A stretch of DNA of 64,000 nt from Gimesia sp. (lineage in GTDB: Bacteria; Planctomycetota; Planctomycetia; Planctomycetales; Planctomycetaceae), in the NCBI GenBank assembly GCA_002706765.1, contig PAJV01000063.1:1-64000 (forward strand), read 5' to 3'. The position numbers and the translations under genes were made by a program. The notes beneath the pieces were generated by a model. The model worked only from the letters and a program-made list of their open reading frames with translations. It made no database searches and was not told the origin of the DNA. Below are positions 44,022-51,814 of this stretch, piece after piece (the first letter of the stretch is position 1; every line of letters begins with the position of its first letter).

Positions 44022-44756
44022 TTACACAATCAAACGGTCAGGTCGCATGCGAGAGGCATTTCTGAGATGCATCGTCATCGCGGCGGCAGCGGTCTCGGCA
44101 TCGTGCTGTTTCAGCGCATCCAGCAGGACCAGATGATCATACAGTCCCCGCGTCATAATCTCCGGCGTCTCGCCTGCTGCGGAATAGGAAACCCGCTTGT
44201 AGCTCCAGCATTTGTGAATCGCTTCTGAAATGGGAAGATTTCCACAGTGATCGGCGATGGTGAGATGCAGGGCGTAATCGAAGGAACGCGAAGCCGCCCC
44301 CCATTTCTGCAGGTGTTCAGCTGACTGATCGCCGTCTTCATACTGCTGCTGACAGGCTTTGACTTCCGCCGCCATTTCCTGCAAACGGGTGATTTCTGCT
44401 TCGCTGATCTGCTGTGCGGCCATGCCTGCGGCACTCGGTTCCAGCAGCAGACGCAGTTCGTGGATCTCCACCAGCCAGTTTTCGGCCCCTTCCCGCACGA
44501 CCGCACGGTGATTTTTCTGCTGGATCACAATTCCATCCGCCTGTAAACGGGCCAGCGCCTGCACAACCGGTGTACGGCTGACGCCAATTTCCCGGGCCAG
44601 TTGCGTACTTTTCAGCTCCGATCCGCCGGGCAGCTCACAGCGAATAATCCGCAGCAGCAGCTTCTGATAGACCTCATCCACCAGCGAAAGACCCTCGTCT
44701 TCCTGCAGCAGTTCCTGCTCGTCGGGCTCTGTTAATATTGAGATCTCTTTTTTCAC
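44022..44756 (-). CDS. GntR-family transcriptional regulator (FCD type)
   Basis: A 244-residue regulator of the FadR/FCD subfamily. Residues 25-90 are the winged helix-turn-helix (KLLLRIIRCELPGGSELKST, LAREIGVSRTPVVQALARLQ). The C-terminal domain (about 95-235) is the all-helical ligand-binding FCD fold (HELRLLLEPSAAGMAA, SFDYALHLTIADHCGN). It is divergent from a Gfo/Idh/MocA oxidoreductase gene, and two related operator-like sequences lie between them, so it probably represses that operon until a sugar-derived acid binds. Confidence 0.9.
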   Translation of the reverse strand: MKKEISILTEPDEQELLQEDEGLSLVDEVYQKLLLRIIRCELPGGSELKSTQLAREIGVSRTPVVQALARLQADGIVIQQKNHRAVVREGAENWLVEIHELRLLLEPSAAGMAAQQISEAEITRLQEMAAEVKACQQQYEDGDQSAEHLQKWGAASRSFDYALHLTIADHCGNLPISEAIHKCWSYKRVSYSAAGETPEIMTRGLYDHLVLLDALKQHDAETAAAAMTMHLRNASRMRPDRLIV

Positions 44757-44776
44757 ATGAATCTCGATTCAAAGAC

Positions 44777-44816
44777 TTGACAATTCCGCTCCTGACCCAT
44801 AAAGTGAATTCACTTT
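44777..44816 (+). promoter_or_regulatory. promoter with overlapping GntR operator
   Basis: TTGACA (44777-44782) and TAAAGT (44800-44805) are separated by 17 bp, matching a sigma-70-type promoter for the plus-strand operon. The perfect 16-bp palindrome AAAGTGAATTCACTTT (44801-44816) overlaps the -10, so a bound repressor would block it. The divergent GntR gene encodes the obvious candidate regulator. Confidence 0.65.
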
Positions 44817-44900
44817 CAGGTTATTGGAACGCTTCTATTATCGACTTACAGCTAATTATAGCACTAACACTGAAATCTACACCCATAAAATCAAACATTT

Positions 44901-44912
44901 TTGAATTCACTT
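44901..44912 (+). promoter_or_regulatory. second GntR operator-like site
   Basis: TTGAATTCACTT shares TGAATTCACTT with the palindrome at 44801-44816. It sits just upstream of the ribosome site and start (44925) of the oxidoreductase gene. Two copies 100 bp apart would allow looping or a roadblock. Confidence 0.5.
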
Positions 44913-44924
44913 AGGGATACTACT

Positions 44925-46205
44925 ATGAGTTCTGCGGGAAACGAAAAAACCCTGAAGGCCGGCCTGGTCGGGTTCGGCATGATTGTCGACGAAACCTATC
45001 GCCCTTTCTTTGAAACAGTCCACGAGACGGCACTTTACCAGCGCGCCACGGGCCCGGTTGAAGTTTCCCTGGATGCGGTTGCGACCCGCACCGGATCACG
45101 GGCTGAAAAATATCTGGCAGAACGTGGCGACAAAGTGGGTGGATTCCAGAGCTTCGCTGGCGAAAACGCCATTGATGAGATGACCGCCACAGGCCTGAAC
45201 TTTGCCTGCGTCGCTTCTCCCGACGACCGTCACTTCGATTCCTGTAAAAAACTGCTGGAAGCAGGCACGCACCTGATCGTGGAAAAACCGTCTGTCCTGA
45301 AACTGCAGGAACTGGACGAACTGGTGGCACTGGCTGAGAAGAACAACGTGACCGCCAAAGTCGTGTACCACAAGCTGTTCGACCCCGATCACAAAAAGAT
45401 GCGGACACTGGTCTACGACAACATCCTGAAGCATGTCAACAGTGGCTATTGTTCGCTGCTGGAACCCAAGGCGATTTCCGGCAAGCAGTTCGCACAGTGG
45501 ATTACCGGTCGTAACCCCGGTACTTATGTGGCCGTGCATTACATCAAGCTGATCGATTACACGTTCGGCGGAAAATTGAAAACCGTCACTGCCACCGGTC
45601 AACGAGGACTGGTCGGCGATAAAGACGGCCCGACCTGGGACAGCTGCCAGCTGCGGATGATCTACGAGTACGAGTCCGGCCGTGAAGCCGCCTTCGATAT
45701 TCACACATCCTGGGTCACACCCGACAACTTCCCCGGCTACGTTGAACAGGAAGTCTCTTTCCGCTTTGACAATGGCTTATGGAACGGGCATTCCCGCAAG
45801 CGTGGTGTGGAATGTACGGTTGAAGAGAAAACACCGTTTGAACTTAAGAACTCAATGAACAACCATTTCAATGCTTCCTTTGTTGAACCGTGGAACGAGC
45901 GTTCGCAGCGGGGATATGGAATTGAAGTCATTGAGCAGTTTGCGAAAGAAGTCGCGCAGATCGAATTTGGCGGTCCCGAATCGGAACGCCAGGCACGACT
46001 CGAGAAGGTTCGCTCGCTGAGCTACAACGACTTATCCGCCGACCGCCAGACCGTCGCCACCGTGCAGGCCCTGGAAGCCATTCTCGAACACCAGGCCGCT
46101 GGCGATCCTGACTGTGTCGTGCGTGTAAACGATGATAAAGGGGGACTCGTCCTGTATCGTCCCGGCTCGGATGAGGCAGAGGTCCTCTACGACGGAACTG
46201 TGTAA
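44925..46205 (+). CDS. Gfo/Idh/MocA-family oxidoreductase
   Basis: A 426-residue NAD(P)-dependent dehydrogenase-like protein. The N-terminal Rossmann domain has LKAGLVGFGMIVDETYRPFF and VSLDAVATRTGSRAEKY. The conserved Glu-Lys-Pro appears in GTHLIVEKPSVLKLQEL, and the C-terminal sheet domain includes VVYHKLFDPDHKKMR and YVAVHYIKLIDYTFGG. The ATG at 44925 has AGGGA upstream. It likely oxidises a sugar or inositol-type alcohol. It heads an operon with a class III aminotransferase, under the divergent GntR regulator. Confidence 0.88.
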   Translation: MSSAGNEKTLKAGLVGFGMIVDETYRPFFETVHETALYQRATGPVEVSLDAVATRTGSRAEKYLAERGDKVGGFQSFAGENAIDEMTATGLNFACVASPDDRHFDSCKKLLEAGTHLIVEKPSVLKLQELDELVALAEKNNVTAKVVYHKLFDPDHKKMRTLVYDNILKHVNSGYCSLLEPKAISGKQFAQWITGRNPGTYVAVHYIKLIDYTFGGKLKTVTATGQRGLVGDKDGPTWDSCQLRMIYEYESGREAAFDIHTSWVTPDNFPGYVEQEVSFRFDNGLWNGHSRKRGVECTVEEKTPFELKNSMNNHFNASFVEPWNERSQRGYGIEVIEQFAKEVAQIEFGGPESERQARLEKVRSLSYNDLSADRQTVATVQALEAILEHQAAGDPDCVVRVNDDKGGLVLYRPGSDEAEVLYDGTV

Positions 46206-46297
46206 GTCAACATTATGCGAATCACTTCGGAACTCTTCTGACGACGATTCATTTTCAATCAAAACTGTCCACTACCTGATTTGTAAAAGAGAAAATC

Positions 46298-47704
46298 ATG
46301 ACTACAGCCATTCACTTCGACAATGAAAATCAATCCAACGCCGTCCGCGACGCTCTGTTCCAGACCGAGCCACTGGCACTCCGTACCTTTACCCCCAGCC
46401 AGGCCGTACTGGCAAAGTCAGCCGGCTGCTATCACTGGACACCCGAAGGACGTCGGCTGTACGACTTCACTTCCGGCGTTCTGGTAGCCAACCTGGGTCA
46501 CAATCCCCGCAGCTGGATGAAACGCTTCTGCGAATACATGGGCTGGAAACCGGAGCACGTAACCGGCGAAGGAGAAGGCGAGTACTTCGATGCTCTCACG
46601 CTGACTGCTTATAACGCGGTGACCTCGATTGAAACCGAAGCCAGCAAGCGACTGATTGCCAGCATTCAATCCTTCAAAGGTGGCAATCGCTGCGACAAAG
46701 TCATGTGGGCCGCCTCCGGTTCCGAAGCAGTTCAGAAAGCACTCTGGGCCTGTCTGCACCGTGATCCAGAACGCGATATCATCCTGGCTACCCGCTATGG
46801 TTTCCACGGTAAAAAAGGTCTGGCCGGTGCTGTCACCGGATCTGAAACCGACGCCGACCGTGATCCGCGCGTCAAGTTCATCAGCTTTCCCCGTACCGAA
46901 TGCGATGACATCAGTAAAGCCGATGATACGCTCGATGTTTCCGTCTACCAGAAAGAACTCGAAGATCTGTGGACCGAATATGGCACACGGATCAACTGCC
47001 TGATTACCGAGCCTTACCTGGGTGGCGGGGGAAGCTACCATCCTCAGGTCGCTTATCACAAAGTGCTGCAGGATTTCTGCCGTGCCCATGATATCATGCT
47101 GATCCTGGATGAAGTACAGGCCAACTTCGGTCGTACCGGCTGCATGTACGCGTTCGAAAAATATCAGATTGAACCCGATTTCGTCGTCCTGGGTAAAGGC
47201 CTGGGGAACGGTGTTCCCGTTGCAGCGGCCGTCGGTCGTAACGATGTGATTGCCAGCCTGAAATATGGTGAAGCGTCTGACACCTGGAGTGCCAACCCGC
47301 TTTCATCCGCCGCTGTGCTGGCGACACTGGATGAGTTCGAAAGCACCGACGTGATGGACAACACCCAGAAACTGTCCCAGCTGTATATCGATGGTCTCAA
47401 TGCGTTGAAAGAGACAGGCGTCATCTCTAAAGTGCGTGGCGAAGGCATGGTCTTCGGCATCGAGTGTGCCGAACTGGGTGGCAAAACCAGCCAGGAAGTC
47501 GCCATTGAACTGGTGAAGACCTGCTACCTGGGTGAAGCAGACGGCGATGGCATCCACCTGCTGGGAGCCCTTGCCGGAAACGTATTACGCGTCAGCCCTC
47601 CGATGACGATGACGGAAGCCGAGGCAGAAACATCAATCGCCCTGCTGAACCGACTGTGCGTCAAACTGGCTGAACAACTGCAGGGTGCTACGGCATCCGC
47701 ATAA
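46298..47704 (+). CDS. class III PLP-dependent aminotransferase
   Basis: A 468-residue omega-type aminotransferase. Fold-type I landmarks are MWAASGSEAVQKALWACLHRDP, RYGFHGKKGLAGAVTGSE, ILDEVQANFGRTG (Asp binding PLP nitrogen) and FVVLGKGLGNGVPVAAAVG, where Lys is the Schiff-base residue. The end has RVSPPMTMTEAE. The amino acceptor/donor cannot be identified; the neighbouring oxidoreductase and sugar isomerase suggest an amino-sugar or sugar-acid derivative. AAGAGA precedes the ATG at 46298. A terminator follows. Confidence 0.88.
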   Translation: MTTAIHFDNENQSNAVRDALFQTEPLALRTFTPSQAVLAKSAGCYHWTPEGRRLYDFTSGVLVANLGHNPRSWMKRFCEYMGWKPEHVTGEGEGEYFDALTLTAYNAVTSIETEASKRLIASIQSFKGGNRCDKVMWAASGSEAVQKALWACLHRDPERDIILATRYGFHGKKGLAGAVTGSETDADRDPRVKFISFPRTECDDISKADDTLDVSVYQKELEDLWTEYGTRINCLITEPYLGGGGSYHPQVAYHKVLQDFCRAHDIMLILDEVQANFGRTGCMYAFEKYQIEPDFVVLGKGLGNGVPVAAAVGRNDVIASLKYGEASDTWSANPLSSAAVLATLDEFESTDVMDNTQKLSQLYIDGLNALKETGVISKVRGEGMVFGIECAELGGKTSQEVAIELVKTCYLGEADGDGIHLLGALAGNVLRVSPPMTMTEAEAETSIALLNRLCVKLAEQLQGATASA

Positions 47705-47725
47705 CATCAGTTGATGTTCGCATAA

Positions 47726-47762
47726 AAAAACAGGCCCCGGTATTTATCGGGGCCTGTTTTTA
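47726..47762. terminator. bidirectional intrinsic terminator
   Basis: CAGGCCCCG (47731-47739) pairs with CGGGGCCTG (47748-47756) around an 8-nt loop; A-tract before and T-tract after let it act on both strands. It can end the aminotransferase operon and the convergent TPR gene. Confidence 0.92.
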
Positions 47763-47789
47763 TTGATGATTCAGTAACTCGAACTGCTG

Positions 47790-48746
47790 TTATAACTGTC
47801 GCTGATTACGCCACTGTTCCAGCTGTTCGGCAGTCAGGTTCGCAGGTGGTTTCGCGGCGTGTGTGGTACTACCGGTACTGTCAGGTTGCGCGACATTCGC
47901 GGCCTGCATCCCCTGCACCTGGGCATTGGTTCTGGCAGCCGTTGTCTTTTTCGGCTTGGCCTGAGAATAAGAGGCCTGTTTTGCACCCTGATTCAAACCG
48001 GCATCGGAAGTGACACCAGCCAGCATCAGGCGATTTTCTTTTTCGCGGCGGATTTCATCAAGCCAGTACTGTGCTTCATTGAATTCCGGTTTCAATAAGA
48101 CGGCCTGCAGGAACTGAGACTCACTGGCCTGCAGTTCGCCACGATCCCTTAAGATGTAGCCGATGTTATAATGCGCTTCCGCTTCACCGACTGCACGGAT
48201 CAGGTGAGGCATGGCTGCCTGGTAATCGCCGGCAGATGCCATCGCGATTCCCAGTTGGTAACGAATATTTTTGTCGGCAGGTGCTGCTTTGCTGGCTTCA
48301 CCCAGCAGTGCGACTGCCTGGTCCCATTTTTGTTCGGCTGCATAGAACTGACCAATGCTGGCACGGACCTGGGGATCTTTGGGAGACATCTCGAGTGCTT
48401 TCTGGAATCCTTTTTCGGCTTCCATTTTGCGACCGGCCACCTGATCCAGGCGGGCCAGTCCCAGTACGGCTTCAACCGATTTGGGATTCTCACCCAAAGC
48501 GACTTCATACGAAGTGCGGGCCGAAGTCAGATCTCCCATTTTTTCCTGAAGCTGTCCATGAGTCACATAGAACTTATCCGGATCTTTGAGTTTGTTTTTC
48601 GCGACAGTGATCTTGTCTTTCAATGTCGTGGGAGCAGCATCTGATTTCGCGACAAACTTATCCCGCATCGAACTGCAGCCGTTACACAAAAGTAACGCAC
48701 AGGCGATGCCAGCCATCCATGTCTGTTTGGTCAATAATCCGGACAT
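47790..48746 (-). CDS. TPR-repeat lipoprotein
   Basis: A 318-residue protein with a lipoprotein signal (WMAGIACALLLCNGC, lipid-modified Cys) and at least four tetratricopeptide units (about residues 55-225: FYVTHGQLQEKMGDLTSARTSYEVALGENP, AEKGFQKALEMSPKDPQV, AVALLGEASKAAPADKNI, AMPHLIRAVGEAEAHYNIG, given as landmarks). The C-terminal part is Ala/Gln/Thr-rich. TPR lipoproteins commonly assemble secretion or pilus machines, and an AAA ATPase gene lies upstream. I chose the ATG at 48746 because GGAGGT is 7 bp upstream. Confidence 0.8.
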   Translation of the reverse strand: MSGLLTKQTWMAGIACALLLCNGCSSMRDKFVAKSDAAPTTLKDKITVAKNKLKDPDKFYVTHGQLQEKMGDLTSARTSYEVALGENPKSVEAVLGLARLDQVAGRKMEAEKGFQKALEMSPKDPQVRASIGQFYAAEQKWDQAVALLGEASKAAPADKNIRYQLGIAMASAGDYQAAMPHLIRAVGEAEAHYNIGYILRDRGELQASESQFLQAVLLKPEFNEAQYWLDEIRREKENRLMLAGVTSDAGLNQGAKQASYSQAKPKKTTAARTNAQVQGMQAANVAQPDSTGSTTHAAKPPANLTAEQLEQWRNQRQL

Positions 48747-48974
48747 TTTCATTACCTCCATGAGGTCCACTTGCAAGACGTGATGTGAGAATTCCTCAGT
48801 TGACTCTCAAAAGAACACGCCTTTGGATTCTGCCAGTTCCGATCGCAGTGCACCTGTCATCTTGCGCAGATGTCGTTGAATCGGTCATATTAGAAACGAG
48901 TGATCATGAGTGAATCAGGTTGCTTTATCAGTCTGGTCCATATCAGGTCAGATAAAGATATTCAGGAAAGGACT

Positions 48975-50471
48975 TTATAGTTGACAGAAGAAACGTTGCG
49001 CTGCTTCTGAAATTAATTGGGTGGATAGAACGGGTTTCTGTCCTTTAAATCGACAAATTGATTGAATAATCTCCAGTAAATCTCGCGGGTCGCTCGACCT
49101 GGGCGCTTTTCCCTGATTATAGAATTTCTCATACAGGTAATTTACGAAAACTGGGTCGTATTCAATTTCACGCTGCCGACAACAGAGTCTGGTGATCTCC
49201 GTGAACACATCTTGAGATGGCGCAGTGATTTCGATCTTATGACGAATCCTTCTAAGGAACGCTTCATCAACAAGTTCCTTCGGATCAAGGTTGGTCGAAA
49301 AGACAATTAATTGTTCGAACGGAACTGCAAATTTCTTTCCGGTGGCCAGTGTCAGATAGTCAATCCGGTCTTCGAGCGGCATAATCCACCGGTTCAACAG
49401 GTCTTTGGGACTGACAAGCTGTCTACCAAAGTCGTCAATCAGGAACACACCGCCGTTGGCTTTGATGTGCAACGGAGCCGTATAGAAATTGCTGACCTTG
49501 TTGTATCGCAGGTCCAGCATTTCCAGGTTCAGTTCCCCGCCTGTAATCACCACCGGCCGCCTGATGCGCCTCCAGCGCAGGTCGGTTTCAGGTCTGGCCC
49601 AGTCCTTCATCTCCGGAATCCGGCTCCCCTTCTGCAAGTCAGTGGGTGCCCGGTCCTGCAGCTCCAGATCGTCGGTCGTCTGATGAATGGTCGGATCGAA
49701 CAGCGTGATGATGCTGTTCTCCATCTGCAAGGCGTAGGGAATATAAATCTCCCCTCCCTGCCGATTCAGAAAACGTCCCAGCCCTTTGGCAATCAGGGTT
49801 TTACCGTTTCCCGGAGGCCCATAAATAAAGATGGAGCGTCCACTGCAGACCGCGGGCCCCAGTTCATCCAGTAGCCCTTCGCGAATGATAAAATCGGAAA
49901 AAGCTGCTTCGAGCTTCTCAGGAGTGCAGTCGATGCCGACCACGGTCTGCAGGGCACACTGCCTGACATACGCGTCTAATGGCACGGGCGCCGGCCCGAC
50001 ATAACGGCATTGTTCGAACGCTTCCCGCGCACGGATCCGCCCCAGTTCGGTCAGATTGAATCGATACGAAGAACGACCGATCAGATTACCTGACGTGACT
50101 TCGATGCACTTGTCATCTTTCAGAAACACCAGAGCCATATCAATAATCGTGAACGGCAGATGGGCACTCCGCGAGATCTCAATGCCCAGCGCACTCCCCT
50201 GCAGATACAGCTGCTTCAACACCAGGTTGCACAGCTGGTTCAACGTCAGACCGGTTTGATCCAGCGTCTGCGGGGCAGGAATCGAATGCACCTTTTTTTC
50301 AGCAGCAACAGAAGCGTGCACTTTCTTTTCCGGTCGTTTCCATTCCCCTTCCTGCTGCGTGCCGGGAAACAAATCACTATACAGATCGGTCAGATCATGA
50401 CTGGTGTCCGTCTCCCGGGAGCCCTGCCCGGAGGTCTCTTTTGATTCATCTTCACCAGGTCGATCAATCAT
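48975..50471 (-). CDS. AAA-family ATPase, MoxR-like
   Basis: A 498-residue protein. The first 75 residues are hydrophilic; about 75-165 resemble a winged-helix domain (LTLNQLCNLVLKQLYLQGSALG, AHLPFTIIDMALVFLKDD). The AAA module has Walker A GPPGNGKTLIAKGLGRF (about 218-235), a Walker B-like GGVFLIDDFGRQ, and sensor FSTNLDPKELVDEAFLRRIRHKIEI. The family is often near Flp/Tad pilus or lipoprotein TPR genes in planctomycetes, and a TPR lipoprotein gene lies downstream here. Substrate remodelling is likely, but its target is unknown. Confidence 0.8.
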   Translation of the reverse strand: MIDRPGEDESKETSGQGSRETDTSHDLTDLYSDLFPGTQQEGEWKRPEKKVHASVAAEKKVHSIPAPQTLDQTGLTLNQLCNLVLKQLYLQGSALGIEISRSAHLPFTIIDMALVFLKDDKCIEVTSGNLIGRSSYRFNLTELGRIRAREAFEQCRYVGPAPVPLDAYVRQCALQTVVGIDCTPEKLEAAFSDFIIREGLLDELGPAVCSGRSIFIYGPPGNGKTLIAKGLGRFLNRQGGEIYIPYALQMENSIITLFDPTIHQTTDDLELQDRAPTDLQKGSRIPEMKDWARPETDLRWRRIRRPVVITGGELNLEMLDLRYNKVSNFYTAPLHIKANGGVFLIDDFGRQLVSPKDLLNRWIMPLEDRIDYLTLATGKKFAVPFEQLIVFSTNLDPKELVDEAFLRRIRHKIEITAPSQDVFTEITRLCCRQREIEYDPVFVNYLYEKFYNQGKAPRSSDPRDLLEIIQSICRFKGQKPVLSTQLISEAAQRFFCQL

Positions 50472-50542
50472 GGTAGCCGTTTACGTTCAAGCTGACTTGT
50501 TGTGAGAAACTGAGAGAGAAACCGACAGAAAGCAACACTGCT

Positions 50543-51241
50543 TTAATTACTTCCATTGGCTGCAGAACCGCCCCCTGTGGTGTACTGAATCCGGGGAGCC
50601 AGAATCGAACCAACATAAGCACGGTACTTCATATCTTCTTCGCGCGCCGGTCGTCCATAGGTCGGGCTGACCCGCAACATGGCAGAAGGAATATTTCGTC
50701 CATCAGACATCTCGGTTGCTGCATACTGGACATTGGCCAGTCGTTCCTGGCTGGAAATGGAACTGTTGGCAGTCTGCACGAAAATCATGCGACGCTCTTC
50801 CGGTGCGTGTTCCATGATCCAGCGCAAATGCAGTAACCCTGCCTCTGTCAACTTGTTACCATCTTTGTCAAAGTGGTAAGCATACAGTGTATTCTGATCG
50901 GTCCAGCCGTTATGAATCTGTCGATCCATAATATCTTTCACGTAAGCCCGGTCTTCGCAGGTATACGGGTAAGGCCAGTAGTGGGCGTGATGATAACGGT
51001 TCCAGAAATGCTGTTTCGGACCAGTGGGGCGCGGGTAGGGAGGCCAGAGTTCTCCGAACTTGTATTTCTGACGGGATCCGACCGGTCGTGAAGCGCGTTC
51101 GGCCCACTTCGCTTCCTTGGAATCCTCTTCCGAACAGGTCGCGCTCGACCAGGGCCAGCCTGCTTCTGCTGTCACGCCATTCATCAGGCTAACTGCAAAA
51201 ATAATAAGTAGATACGATTGCATTTTGACGGCAGTAGCCAT
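50543..51241 (-). CDS. exported protein rich in Tyr, His and Trp, unknown
   Basis: A 232-residue protein with a signal peptide (YLLIIFAVSLMNGVTAEAGW). The mature part carries a stretch of aromatic/His residues (KQHFWNRYHHAHYWPYPYTCEDRAY about residues 74-98, quoted as landmark) and a more regular second half (LLHLRWIMEHAPEERRMIFVQT). No family is recognised. GGGGGGAG lies 6 bp before the ATG at 51241. It is co-directional with the AAA ATPase and TPR lipoprotein genes downstream, and may be part of the same envelope function. Confidence 0.65.
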   Translation of the reverse strand: MATAVKMQSYLLIIFAVSLMNGVTAEAGWPWSSATCSEEDSKEAKWAERASRPVGSRQKYKFGELWPPYPRPTGPKQHFWNRYHHAHYWPYPYTCEDRAYVKDIMDRQIHNGWTDQNTLYAYHFDKDGNKLTEAGLLHLRWIMEHAPEERRMIFVQTANSSISSQERLANVQYAATEMSDGRNIPSAMLRVSPTYGRPAREEDMKYRAYVGSILAPRIQYTTGGGSAANGSN

Positions 51242-51814
51242 GCCATCTCCCCCCTGTATTGATCATGCCGGAATCGCCAGACCCTGCACGAAAGTTTGAA
51301 TTGCGCAAGCTGGATCAATTCTCAGCTGCGACGGTCCTTTGTCAATTTATCGGCTGAAGCGAGGTCTGGTCCTGACGAGAAAAACGATTCTGACGGGAGA
51401 ATAAGAGAGATAATTTATACCACAAAACAGAGTGATCCCCGTTCCCCGCTGCGCGAGGGGGCCGCCCGGTGATTCCATCTGTCCCCGCGTTCTGAGCTGC
51501 ATCGAATACCGGAAATGTGAAGGGCCCTGGCATGCCTGCTTTGAAAAGGGAGTTGATCAACCAGTGCCCCTCCAGCGGCGTTCAGGGTCACCCGATTTTC
51601 AGTCGCGTGAGCCTGTTAAAGTGGCGTCGCTGCCACTACACTTTCGAGAGTCGGGACAGATGCGCTCCTGTTCCGGGCACGTATGTCGTAGCAAGACCAT
51701 TTCTATTTTTTCTCAAAACAGTTATTCTTTAGTAACTGAAAAGTAGATCCTGTAACTTATCAAATTTCCAGACTCAGTTTTCGGGCCCTGAGACCGAAAC
51801 GAATCGAGATCGAA
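51242..51814. other. long gene-free region before tex
   Basis: About 573 bp between divergent genes. It has several short open frames that do not look protein-like, and I found no clear promoter pair, long inverted repeat or structured RNA. A weak resemblance to the retron-leader motif (ACTACACTTTC...GTCGTAGC near 51637-51693) was noted but is not supported as a copy. Confidence 0.4.

Noticed and set aside
51432..51746. 104-codon open frame in the gap before tex
   Set aside because: No ribosome site, no protein-like composition and no family resemblance; likely chance.
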